Assembly (NCBI GenBank): GCA_016706225.1
Contig: JADJKB010000022.1
Span: forward strand, 124,001-188,000
Length of the DNA stretch: 64,000 nucleotides
Source: Myxococcales bacterium
GTDB lineage: Bacteria > Myxococcota_A > Polyangia > Polyangiales > Polyangiaceae
Direction: 5' to 3'
A program made the translations under genes and the position numbers. The notes under the pieces are model-generated. The model was given only the letters and a program-made list of their open reading frames with translations, did no database searches and was not told the DNA's origin. Shown here piece after piece: positions 15,772 through 23,346 of this stretch (position 1 is the stretch's first letter; each line of letters starts with the position of its first letter).

Positions 15772-16590
15772 TCAGAAGCGCTGCGCCCAGCGGTAGCGCA
15801 CACCGAGGAATCCGTACGTGCCGGCGTAGAGCCCCAGGGCGTCGGGCCCCGACACGACCACGGTCGTGGTGAACAGCCCCTCGAAATTCTTGGTGAACGA
15901 GACCAGCGCCAGCGGCCCAAACCGTGTCGTGTTCTGCGGGCGGCCGGGGGTCACGAGATACTCGACCATCACGCCGAACTTGGCGTCCTGGGACGGCCCC
16001 ACTCCGTAGACATATCCCAGGCGAGTCCGCATCGCGAAGGGCGGCACCACCGGGACGCGCATGACCTCTTCGAAGACGAGCTTGCCGTCCGGAGCGCTGA
16101 ACCACATCGGGTGCAGCTCCAGAAACGTCGCACCGTGCAGCACCGGCGCGAGCACCGTCAGCTCCATCTCTGTGACCCCGTAGGTCGAGCGCTGGTCGGA
16201 GCCGTTCAGGTCCAGATCGCGCGCGTGGTACCTGTCCTTGCGCGGCAGGTAGCGACGATTGAACGGGTAGTTCCAGCGGTGGCCGATCTGGAAATCCAGG
16301 AAGGGGAGGCTCGCGCGCCAACCCGCGTACGCCGCTGCAAAACCGTTGGTCGAGAGCAGATAGCCGTCGAAGCCCGAGAACACCCAGAACGGCGCGCCGT
16401 AACCAATCGTGAGCTGAGGCCGGGCGTAGACGAAGCCCGCGTCGCTGGCGCTGGAGGCGTAAAAACTGTACTTCTTGGACTGCCAGGCCGAGTACTTCTG
16501 CTCGTCGTGCTCGAGGGGCGTCGCCAGCGCACCGCGCGACGCCATGAGCACCGCGAAGGCGAGCGTCAGCGTCGAGAGGCGGCCGGGCAT
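15772..16590 (-). CDS. Predicted outer-membrane beta-barrel protein
   Basis: 272 residues. A signal peptide (LTLAFAVLMASRGALA) is followed by a region rich in Tyr/Phe strands: FVYARPQLTIGYGAPFWVF, MELTVLAPVLHGATFLEL, MRTRLGYVYGVG, FGVMVEYLV and a C-terminal strand GVRYRWAQRF ending in Phe, the usual BAM-recognised last residue of outer-membrane proteins. It has very few Cys. No homologue is recognised and function is unknown. It lies alone on the minus strand between the hairpin-array element and mpl. Confidence 0.75.
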   Translation of the reverse strand: MPGRLSTLTLAFAVLMASRGALATPLEHDEQKYSAWQSKKYSFYASSASDAGFVYARPQLTIGYGAPFWVFSGFDGYLLSTNGFAAAYAGWRASLPFLDFQIGHRWNYPFNRRYLPRKDRYHARDLDLNGSDQRSTYGVTEMELTVLAPVLHGATFLELHPMWFSAPDGKLVFEEVMRVPVVPPFAMRTRLGYVYGVGPSQDAKFGVMVEYLVTPGRPQNTTRFGPLALVSFTKNFEGLFTTTVVVSGPDALGLYAGTYGFLGVRYRWAQRF

Positions 16591-16662
16591 CCGGCTCCGT
16601 TAGTCGCTCGGAGCCGATCGGGCAACCCGAGAGTGTCGGTCGAGCCCCAGTGCCTCCACAGT

Positions 16663-18111
16663 TCAGCGTGTCAGCGCAGCGAGCAGCCGCGCGTGAATCC
16701 CGCCGAACGAGCCGTTCGAGAGCAGCGCCACGATGTCGCCGGCGCTCGTGCGCTCAGTCAGCGCACTCACGATGCTGTCGAGAGACTGATGGGACTCGGC
16801 CTTCGGTCCGCGACTCGTGATTTCCTCCGCCAGACGCGCAGTGTCGAGGCGTTCGTCCGGTGACAGGTTGTCCCGACCCAGAGGCGCGAAGTGCACCTCG
16901 TGAGCGACGTCGAAACACTTCACGTACTCGGCTTGGTGCAAGTTGCGGCATGCGGTGGCGCTGCGCGGCTCGAACACCACGAACAGGCGCCCGGTCGTGT
17001 GTCTCTGTTTGAGCGCCGCCAGTGTTTCGCGCACCGCGGTGGGGTGGTGAGCAAAGTCGTCGTATACGAACACGCCACCCGGCTCGCCCAGAAGGTCTTG
17101 CCGGCGACGCACGCCCGCGAAGTTGGCCAGGGCGCGCGACAACTCTGGCAACTTGGCACCGTAACCCTGCGCCGCAGCAGCCAGGGCAGCCAGCGCGTTC
17201 TTCAGGTTGTGGCGACCGGGAACACGCAGCGCAAAACGCCCGGCGGCGACGCCACCAGCAAACAGGTCGAAGCTGGTGCCTTCGGCCGTCATTTGTGCCG
17301 GTGCGGCCAACCAGTGGGGCGAGACGCCGTGCGTGTCTTCCCCCTCCAGCGCGTACCAGGCAACGGGTGCGCGCGCCGACTCACGCACCACTTCGACCAC
17401 CAGCGGGTCGGAACAGCAGGCGACGACGAGCCCTGACTCGGGCACGTTCTTCACGAACTTCTGGAACGCATCCAGGTACGAGGCGAGCGTCGGATAAATG
17501 TCGATGTGATCGTGCTCGATGCTGGTGACGATCGCGACCTCGGCCTGGTAGTGGAGAAACTTCGCCGTCTTCTCGAAGAACGCAGTGTCGTACTCGTCGC
17601 CCTCGATCACGAATGGCACCTTGCGAAGCGCGCCCGCCGTCGGCAGCGTGCTGCGGGCGGGCGCGGCCCGGAAGCTCTGGGGGAAGTTCTTGGGCAGCCC
17701 ACCGATCAGAAATCCCGGTGCCCGCCCGACTCCATCGAGCAGACACGCGGCCATGGCGCTGGTCGTGGTCTTGCCGTGGGTGCCCCCAACCACGAGCGGC
17801 GAGGTCTTGGCGAGCACGAACTCTTGCAAAGCCCCGGCGATGTGGGTGTAGCGCAGGCCATCCCGCATCGCCGCCACGGCCTCCGGGTTCTCGCGGCGGC
17901 AGACGTTGCCGATCACCACCAGGTCGGGGCGGGGTATCAGGTTCTTTTCGTCAAAGCCGGCCAGCTTGCGCACACCCCAAGCATCGAGGGCTGGGCCCAT
18001 TGGTGGATCGAAGGCGACGTCGCTCCCGGAGACGTCGTGCCCCAGCTCTCGGAGCAAACCCGCCAAGGCGCCCATGCCCGTCCCGGCCACAGCGACTACG
18101 TGAATCAGCAT
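16663..18111 (-). CDS. mpl: UDP-MurNAc:L-alanyl-gamma-D-glutamyl-meso-DAP ligase (Mpl)
   Basis: 482 residues, typical of Mpl. It re-attaches murein tripeptide to UDP-MurNAc in peptidoglycan recycling, in the cytoplasm with ATP. N-terminal Rossmann-like domain: VVAVAGTGMGALAGLLRELG and SGSDVAFDPPM. Central ATP site: VVGGTHGKTTTSAM, then FVIEGDEYDTAFFEKTAKF and TSIEHDHIDIYPTLASYL. C-terminal domain: GVRRRQDLLGEPGGVFVYDD and FAHHPTAVRETLAAL. The EGDEYDTAFF motif separates Mpl from MurC. It is divergent from metF with 59 bases between them. Together with the amidase at 7108 it gives the window a peptidoglycan-recycling theme. Confidence 0.96.
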   Translation of the reverse strand: MLIHVVAVAGTGMGALAGLLRELGHDVSGSDVAFDPPMGPALDAWGVRKLAGFDEKNLIPRPDLVVIGNVCRRENPEAVAAMRDGLRYTHIAGALQEFVLAKTSPLVVGGTHGKTTTSAMAACLLDGVGRAPGFLIGGLPKNFPQSFRAAPARSTLPTAGALRKVPFVIEGDEYDTAFFEKTAKFLHYQAEVAIVTSIEHDHIDIYPTLASYLDAFQKFVKNVPESGLVVACCSDPLVVEVVRESARAPVAWYALEGEDTHGVSPHWLAAPAQMTAEGTSFDLFAGGVAAGRFALRVPGRHNLKNALAALAAAAQGYGAKLPELSRALANFAGVRRRQDLLGEPGGVFVYDDFAHHPTAVRETLAALKQRHTTGRLFVVFEPRSATACRNLHQAEYVKCFDVAHEVHFAPLGRDNLSPDERLDTARLAEEITSRGPKAESHQSLDSIVSALTERTSAGDIVALLSNGSFGGIHARLLAALTR

Positions 18112-18170
18112 GTCTCGTCTGGCTCCCTGGTACTCGGGTCTCCGGCCTGCTAGACCGGCAGCTTCGCCGT

Positions 18171-19031
18171 ATGAAGATCATCGAGAAGCTGGCGTCAAAA
18201 AAGCCGTCGTTCTCGTTCGAGTTCTTCCCTCCAAAGGGCGAGGAGGGCAAGGAACTCCTGTTCGAGACCGTGGCGCACTTGGCGCCCTACGCCCCCAATT
18301 TCGTCTCGGTCACCTACGGGGCCGGAGGTGGAACGCGCCGCCTGACCGTAGAGCTGACGCTGCGCATCGAGCGGGAGACGGGCATCGAGTGCATGGCACA
18401 TCTCACCTGCGTCGGCGCAACGCAGGACGAGGTTCGCGGTGTGCTCGATCAGCTGCGGGCTGGCGGGGTGGAGAACGTGCTCGCGCTGCGCGGCGATCCG
18501 CCGCAGGGGCAGAAGGACTTCGTGGTCACGGAGGGCGGCTTCGCCCACGCATCGGAGCTCGTCGAATTCATCCGACGTGACTACGATTTCTGTCTGGCTG
18601 GGGCTTGCTACCCGGAGAAACATCCGGAGGCGCCGAGCCCGGAGCTCGATCTCGAGAACCTCAAGAAGAAGGTCGATGCTGGCGCAGAGTTCCTGGTGAC
18701 CCAGCTCTTTTTCGACGCGCGCGACTACTTTGCGTTCGTCGAGCGCGCTCGCGCCATCGGCGTGACGGTGCCAATCTTGGCCGGCATCATGCCGATCACC
18801 AACGTCAATCAGGTGAAGCGCTTCACGGCCATGTGCGGGGCGCACATTCCGGACAGCTTGATGACCCGCCTGGAGGCCGTTCATGCCGACGCCCAGGCGG
18901 TGCGGCGCGTCGGCGTCGAGCATGCCATCTCCGAGTGCCGGGCTCTGCTCGACGGAGGCGCTCCCGGCATTCATTTCTACACGCTGAACCGCTCGACGGC
19001 GACGGTCGAAATCCTGGACGCTCTCAGGTAA
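18171..19031 (+). CDS. metF: 5,10-methylenetetrahydrofolate reductase
   Basis: 286 residues from the ATG at 18171, the normal MetF start (MKIIEKLASKKPSFSFEFFP). It reduces 5,10-methylene-THF to 5-methyl-THF using FAD, supplying methionine synthesis. Conserved features: FSFEFFPPKGEEG (active-site Glu), VSVTYGAGG, AHLTCVG, VLALRGDPP, FCLAGACYPEKHPEA, LVTQLFFD, PILAGIMPI, APGIHFYTLNRS. The open frame upstream overlaps mpl antisense and is not part of the gene. A small unknown gene follows 12 bases downstream. Confidence 0.97.
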   Translation: MKIIEKLASKKPSFSFEFFPPKGEEGKELLFETVAHLAPYAPNFVSVTYGAGGGTRRLTVELTLRIERETGIECMAHLTCVGATQDEVRGVLDQLRAGGVENVLALRGDPPQGQKDFVVTEGGFAHASELVEFIRRDYDFCLAGACYPEKHPEAPSPELDLENLKKKVDAGAEFLVTQLFFDARDYFAFVERARAIGVTVPILAGIMPITNVNQVKRFTAMCGAHIPDSLMTRLEAVHADAQAVRRVGVEHAISECRALLDGGAPGIHFYTLNRSTATVEILDALR

Positions 19032-19043
19032 GCTCGCGCGACC

Positions 19044-19256
19044 ATGCTGTGGGACGAGCTGGACGACGGATCGAAGGCGCTGGTGTTCGAGACACTGACG
19101 CGGGAGGCAGATCGCCTCGAGCGGGACGCCGTGAACATGCAGCAAGCTGCTCACCAGCTCGGACGCCCCTCCCTCGTCGAGCGGCATGAGCTCAGAGCCA
19201 ACGCATTTCGCGCGGCCATCGAAGCCCTCGGCGGACCCAGCCTCGACGACGCTTGA
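19044..19256 (+). CDS. Small hypothetical protein
   Basis: 70 residues, mostly helical and acidic/charged (DELDDGSKALVFETLTREAD, LERDAVNMQQAAHQLG). ATG start 12 bases after the metF stop, so probably co-transcribed. No signal peptide, Cys or known motif. Codon use (G/C at third positions) supports a real gene, but function is unknown. Confidence 0.6.
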   Translation: MLWDELDDGSKALVFETLTREADRLERDAVNMQQAAHQLGRPSLVERHELRANAFRAAIEALGGPSLDDA

Positions 19257-19316
19257 GCGACCCGCCGGGCACGACGCGGGATTGAGCCCAGGCTCCGACC
19301 CGGTCGTTGACCAGGC

Positions 19317-19763
19317 TCAGCCCTCGCGGCGCAGCTTCGGAGCGCGGGTGTCCACCAACAGCTCCCGTGCCAAGCCGCACAGCTCGTCGGGCGAGAAGGG
19401 CTTGCCCAGGAAGCGTGTCCGCGCGTGGAGTCCCAGCTCACCACGCTCAACTTCGTCCGCCTGACCAGAGATGAAGATGATCGGCGCCTGAGGGCTGCGA
19501 GCCCTGAGCGCGGCAGCGACCTCGGGGCCCGAGCGCCTGGGCATCCTGATGTCGGTCACCAGGAGGGCGCACTCGAGGCCGCTCTCGATGGAGCCGATTG
19601 CTGCCTCTGAGGTCCGAGGAGCAACGACCTCGAAGCCTGCCTCCGCAAAACCCGCTGCCCAGTAGCGGAGCGGCGGATCGGGATCCCGACGGTAGAGCGC
19701 CGTCAAGAGCCAGACCGCAAGCAACGAGGTCAGGATCTCGCCGAGCGCGACGGGCGCCAACAT
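19317..19763 (-). CDS. Response-regulator receiver-like protein with N-terminal hydrophobic segment
   Basis: 148 residues. The part from about 38 on matches a receiver domain: AAGFAEAGFEVVAP, phospho-acceptor Asp in LLVTDIRMPRRSG, IIFISGQAD (Thr/Ser position) and the conserved Lys in FLGKPFSPDEL. The usual first strand with its acidic pair is not seen; in its place is a hydrophobic VALGEILTSLLAVWLLTALY and RDPDPP. Either the domain is degenerate and membrane-anchored, or the N-terminus is mis-started or damaged. There is no output domain and no kinase next to it. It is convergent with the small gene after metF. Confidence 0.7.
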   Translation of the reverse strand: MLAPVALGEILTSLLAVWLLTALYRRDPDPPLRYWAAGFAEAGFEVVAPRTSEAAIGSIESGLECALLVTDIRMPRRSGPEVAAALRARSPQAPIIFISGQADEVERGELGLHARTRFLGKPFSPDELCGLARELLVDTRAPKLRREG

Positions 19764-19852
19764 GGGGTGAGGCGAGCATACGCCGATGCAGGCGCGCCGC
19801 CCACGGGGCGCTGATGCCAGCGAGGATTCCGCGGATGACCGTCACCCGCGCT

Positions 19853-20218
19853 TCATTTGCAGTACGAAGCGCGCGCGCCGGCTTCAGCCTTGATCTTCGC
19901 CGCCAGAGCGGTTGACGCCGTATCGGCGGTGTAAGCGTAAGCGGCGTGGGGGTCGAACACCTTGGCCGGTTCGTTCACCGATAGCTTGGCGTCGTTCAGG
20001 GGCAGGTCACCCACGCTCTTGGTGTATCCCGCGCCGTTCGTGTCCCAGTCGGTGACCAGGCCGAGCTTGGAGACCTGCCAGTCGCTGTCGCCGCAGGGGT
20101 TCGGGTCGGGACAGGGCGGTAGGCAGATGGTGCCGGGGCGGGCCTCGTAGATGTTCGCCTCGCTGTAGAACTGTGCTCCCGCCAGGCTGCCCGCGCCCTC
20201 AAATCTGAGTCCGGGCAT
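19853..20218 (-). CDS. Hypothetical protein, possibly remnant of a larger secreted protein
   Basis: 121 residues. An in-frame TAG lies 24 bases upstream of the ATG, so it cannot be much longer, and there is no signal peptide. The sequence has Cys and Pro motifs (ICLPPCPDPNPCGDSDW) and acidic loops (LVTDWDTNGAGYTKSVGD), and ends AEAGARASYCK, which looks like the C-terminal end of a secreted protein. It lies 85 bases downstream of the transpeptidase-like gene on the same strand. It could be a small real protein or a leftover fragment. Confidence 0.4.
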   Translation of the reverse strand: MPGLRFEGAGSLAGAQFYSEANIYEARPGTICLPPCPDPNPCGDSDWQVSKLGLVTDWDTNGAGYTKSVGDLPLNDAKLSVNEPAKVFDPHAAYAYTADTASTALAAKIKAEAGARASYCK

Positions 20219-20303
20219 CCCGCAGCGGATCAGCCACGACTCCTATCGGATCATCCATGATCCAGCCGCCGCGGGTCGTGAGCCTCACCCGCTTCGCGCA
20301 GCG

Positions 20304-21647
20304 TTACTTGCGAACGACGACGAACACTTTCTTTTCGCCGGGCTGCGATACTCCGTGCCAGCCGTCGGGCACGGTCGGGTCGACCCACTGCCAGACTCGG
20401 AGGGCATCGTTCGGCGAGAGCTGGATCTGCCCCTGCCCGTTCTCGATGCCGAACCGATCGTGCCAGAGCGCGCCGACCAACATCTGCCCGCTGGAGAGCT
20501 CGACGGCCCAGGGGGCATCGTGCACCTCGAACAGCTCCTCGATGCCCTTGGGGTTGAACTTCGAGGCCGTGATGTGTTTTCCGACGACATTGAAGGTTCC
20601 CTGGGCAGTCGAGGCCGAGGCCTTGGGGTCCCCCAGGCGATCACGACCCGTCGAAATCAGCGTCACGAACACCGGCTTTTTGCCCTCGTAGAGCACCATG
20701 GTGTTGGTGATGACGCTGACGTCGATCCATTTTTGATCCCCCTCGGCGAAGTCCGGCCAGGTGTTGCGCCGCCGCACCACGAGCACATCGCGGTGCCGGG
20801 CGTAGGTGCCGTCCGCCATGTTCCAGTACTTGAGCGGCCCCACCGTGCGGTACTTCCCCGTCAGGTTCAGGATCTGGTGGTACTCGAGCGGCGCAACCTT
20901 GTCCGCCTCACCCTTCTCGACCTGCCACGCTTTCACCCCACGTCGGACCACAAAGCCCACGGGCAGCTCCGTCTTGTCGTTGAGCTCCACGCCCTTGAAG
21001 TCACTGCCCGCGATCGGCTCGAGGTCACTCGCCCTGACGAACTGGCCGCTCGGCGTGAGCGCGAGGCGTTGCATCTTGCCCTCGGGATCCATGGCGTTCC
21101 ACGAGCCTACGACGGCGATGACACTGCGACGACGGAGCTTGCCGACTTCTTTGACGGCGTTCTCCTTGCCTGTGTCGCGTTCGAAGAACGGGCCTTCGCT
21201 CTTCATGCGGCCGTAAACGAACGGCGCCGGCTGATCGACCTTCGGCGCCTGGGCCATCGCCGCCAACGTCGGATGTTTCAGATCGAGGCTCGCGGTCTCG
21301 CCGACACACACGAACCCGCTGGTGCGGATCGGGTACCAGCCCCCGGGGCAACCATCGGTGCTGAAGGGTTTCTCGGCCCGGGTGACCAGGGCGCCGGCGT
21401 GCAGGTAACCAATCTGCTTGCCGGTCGTCGCGGGGCGGTCCATCACCGGAGTCACCTCGGCAATGGCGCCCAACTTCGGCCCGTTTTCGGGCGGCGCCGG
21501 CACGTTCGGGATCTCGACCTCTTCAGACTTGGCGAGGGAGGGCAGATCGTCTTTTCGCTTCTTCGAGCAGGCGACGACGGTGGTGAAACCGAGGAGCAAA
21601 ACCACTCCCACTCCGAGGCGGACGTTTCCGAGCATGCAGCGAGCCAT
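20304..21647 (-). CDS. Lipoprotein with L,D-transpeptidase (YkuD) fold lacking catalytic residues
   Basis: 447 residues with lipobox TTVVAC. An SH3-like region (about 60-120: GYLHAGALVTRAEKPF, GGWYPIRTSGFVCVGE) is followed by a long middle part. A C-terminal YkuD-like domain comes last: MVLYEGKKPVFVTLISTG, FNVVGKHITASKF, FEVHDAPWAVEL, GALWHDRFG, then GQGQIQLSPNDALRVWQWV. Active enzymes have SHGCIRLS at that place; here Ser-His-Gly-Cys-Ile-Arg reads Gly-Gln-Gly-Gln-Ile-Gln, so the catalytic His and Cys are gone. It probably binds peptidoglycan or regulates cross-linking rather than catalysing it. Start at the first ATG; a second ATG four codons later is also possible. Confidence 0.85.
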   Translation of the reverse strand: MARCMLGNVRLGVGVVLLLGFTTVVACSKKRKDDLPSLAKSEEVEIPNVPAPPENGPKLGAIAEVTPVMDRPATTGKQIGYLHAGALVTRAEKPFSTDGCPGGWYPIRTSGFVCVGETASLDLKHPTLAAMAQAPKVDQPAPFVYGRMKSEGPFFERDTGKENAVKEVGKLRRRSVIAVVGSWNAMDPEGKMQRLALTPSGQFVRASDLEPIAGSDFKGVELNDKTELPVGFVVRRGVKAWQVEKGEADKVAPLEYHQILNLTGKYRTVGPLKYWNMADGTYARHRDVLVVRRRNTWPDFAEGDQKWIDVSVITNTMVLYEGKKPVFVTLISTGRDRLGDPKASASTAQGTFNVVGKHITASKFNPKGIEELFEVHDAPWAVELSSGQMLVGALWHDRFGIENGQGQIQLSPNDALRVWQWVDPTVPDGWHGVSQPGEKKVFVVVRK

Positions 21648-21724
21648 GACCCGGGAGGTGGCATGGTCCTGGCAAATCGGCCCAATTTTTGGTCGTTGCT
21701 GACCGGGACCTGCTGCCGTACATC

Positions 21725-23245
21725 ATGCGGGCCATGGCCCACGACGAACGCGGCGTCGCCGAGGCTTGCGCCGCGTTTTCCGCGGTCATTGGCCCCGAGC
21801 ACGTGGTCACCGACCCGAAGCTGCTCGCGCGGCTGGCGACCGCCACGTTCTCGACCGAGGCGCGCGTGCTGGCCTGGCTGCGCCCCGGCAACGCCGAAGA
21901 GGTGCGCGGCGTACTGAGGGTGTCGAGCGCACGAGCCATGCCCCTCTACGTCGTCAGCGGCGGGAAGAACTGGGGGCTTGGTTCGCGAGTTCCCCCTCGG
22001 GACGCGGTCCTGCTCGACCTCGGTCGACTGAACCAGATCATCGCCTTCGATGAGGAGCTGGCGACGGTGACCGTCGAGCCCGGAGTGACCTTCCGACAGC
22101 TCTACGATTTTCTGCGGGAGCGAGGCTCTCGGACCTTCGCCTCGACGACCGGCGGCAGCCCCGAGGGAAGCGTGCTCGCCAACGCCCTCGAGCGCGGAGA
22201 TGGCAGCGGCCCGAACGGCGATCGAGCGTCATCGGTCGCGGCGCTCGAGGTCATGCTGTCCACGGGTGAGGTAGTACACACGGGTTTCGAGCGCTTTGCC
22301 GGCGCACGAACCGCCGCGCTGCACCGCTTCGGCGTCGGTCCCGCGCTCGACGGACTGTTCACCCAGTCGAACCTCGGGGTCGTGACACGGGGGACCGTCT
22401 GGCTCTCCCCGCTGCCGCGTTACCTGGCGGCGATACGCTTCTCGATCCGGAGCGACGCTCGACTCGGTCCGCTCGTCGACGGCCTGCGTCGGCTGCGCCT
22501 CGACGGCACGCTCACCTCCGCGGTCGGCATCTGGAACGACTACCGGGTGTTGTCCGTATCGGAGCAGTATCCGTGGCAACGCATGCAGGGCGTGACCCCG
22601 CTCTCACGGGAGGTGCTGGACGAAAAACGGCGCGCCTTCGACGGCAGTCGCTGGATGGGCCTGGCGTCGATCTACGCGCCCAGCGTGATGCAAGGCGAGG
22701 CAGCGGTGCGCCACGTCGAGAGCGAGCTCGGGGCCCTCGTCGAAGCGCTCAGCGTCGAGGCAGAGAGCGGCGAGCCGACCAGCGGCAACGAGCTCTTCCC
22801 CGTCACGGATCCGGGTTTTGCTTTTTTGCAGGGCGTGCCCCACGAACAGAGCCTGCGCAGCATGTACTATCGCAAACGCGCGCCCGCGCCGGTCGAGCTC
22901 GATCCGGATCAGGATCGCGTCGGTGTGCTCTGGCTGTGTCCGCTGCTGCCCCTGCGGGGCGCCGACGTCGTCACGGCGACGGAGCTCGTGGAGCGGCGCA
23001 TGCTCGAATGCGGCTTCGAACCGCTGCTGGCGCTGGTGTCCTCGACCCCGCGCACCCTGCAGCTCTTGCCCATGATCGTCTACGACCGCGACCAGGTGGG
23101 TGCGGACGCACGGGCACTCGAGTGCCACGACGAGCTGCTCGCCGAGCTCGTGGCGCTGGGATACCTCCCGCATCGGCTGGCCCTGCCGGCTCAAGATTCG
23201 CTACCTGCCCGAGAGACGACCACGGAGCGGTGCTCGAGCGACTGA
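21725..23245 (+). CDS. FAD-dependent oxidase of the VAO/4-cresol dehydrogenase type, C-terminus frameshifted
   Basis: 506 residues as read from 21725 (ATG at 21734 also possible). N-terminal PP-loop FAD-binding domain: GNAEEVRGVLR, YVVSGGKNWGLGSRVPP, VLLDLGRLNQI, VTVEPGVTFRQLYDFLRERG. Then a substrate domain: HRFGVGPALDGLFTQSNLGVV, GIWNDYRVLS and GVLWLCPLLPLRG. This matches flavoproteins that oxidise phenolic or other alcohols; the substrate is unknown. After LPHRLALPAQDSLPAR the frame goes into non-family sequence and stops at 23245. The expected ending continues in another frame to 23319. A GA dinucleotide too many in GAGAGA near 23210 would explain it. Divergent from the transpeptidase-like gene, 77 bases away. 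Confidence 0.85.
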   Translation: MRAMAHDERGVAEACAAFSAVIGPEHVVTDPKLLARLATATFSTEARVLAWLRPGNAEEVRGVLRVSSARAMPLYVVSGGKNWGLGSRVPPRDAVLLDLGRLNQIIAFDEELATVTVEPGVTFRQLYDFLRERGSRTFASTTGGSPEGSVLANALERGDGSGPNGDRASSVAALEVMLSTGEVVHTGFERFAGARTAALHRFGVGPALDGLFTQSNLGVVTRGTVWLSPLPRYLAAIRFSIRSDARLGPLVDGLRRLRLDGTLTSAVGIWNDYRVLSVSEQYPWQRMQGVTPLSREVLDEKRRAFDGSRWMGLASIYAPSVMQGEAAVRHVESELGALVEALSVEAESGEPTSGNELFPVTDPGFAFLQGVPHEQSLRSMYYRKRAPAPVELDPDQDRVGVLWLCPLLPLRGADVVTATELVERRMLECGFEPLLALVSSTPRTLQLLPMIVYDRDQVGADARALECHDELLAELVALGYLPHRLALPAQDSLPARETTTERCSSD

Positions 23246-23319
23246 AGCGCACCCTCGACCCGAGCGACGTGCTTGCGCCGGGCCGCTACGACTTTCGCTC
23301 GACCTGGCCGAAACGCTGA
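23205..23319 (+). other. Out-of-frame C-terminal tail of the FAD oxidase
   Basis: In frame +1 relative to the window, codons after about 23214 read DDHGAVLERLKRTLDPSD and then VLAPGRYDFRSTWPKR to the TGA at 23317-23319. This is the standard ending of vanillyl-alcohol-oxidase-type proteins (LDPxxVLAPGRY). It joins the main frame if two bases (GA) are removed at the GAGAGA run near 23207-23214, pointing to a recent frameshift or a sequencing error. Confidence 0.75.
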
Positions 23320-23346
23320 CACGTCTCCCGCGGGCCGGGCCGAGCT

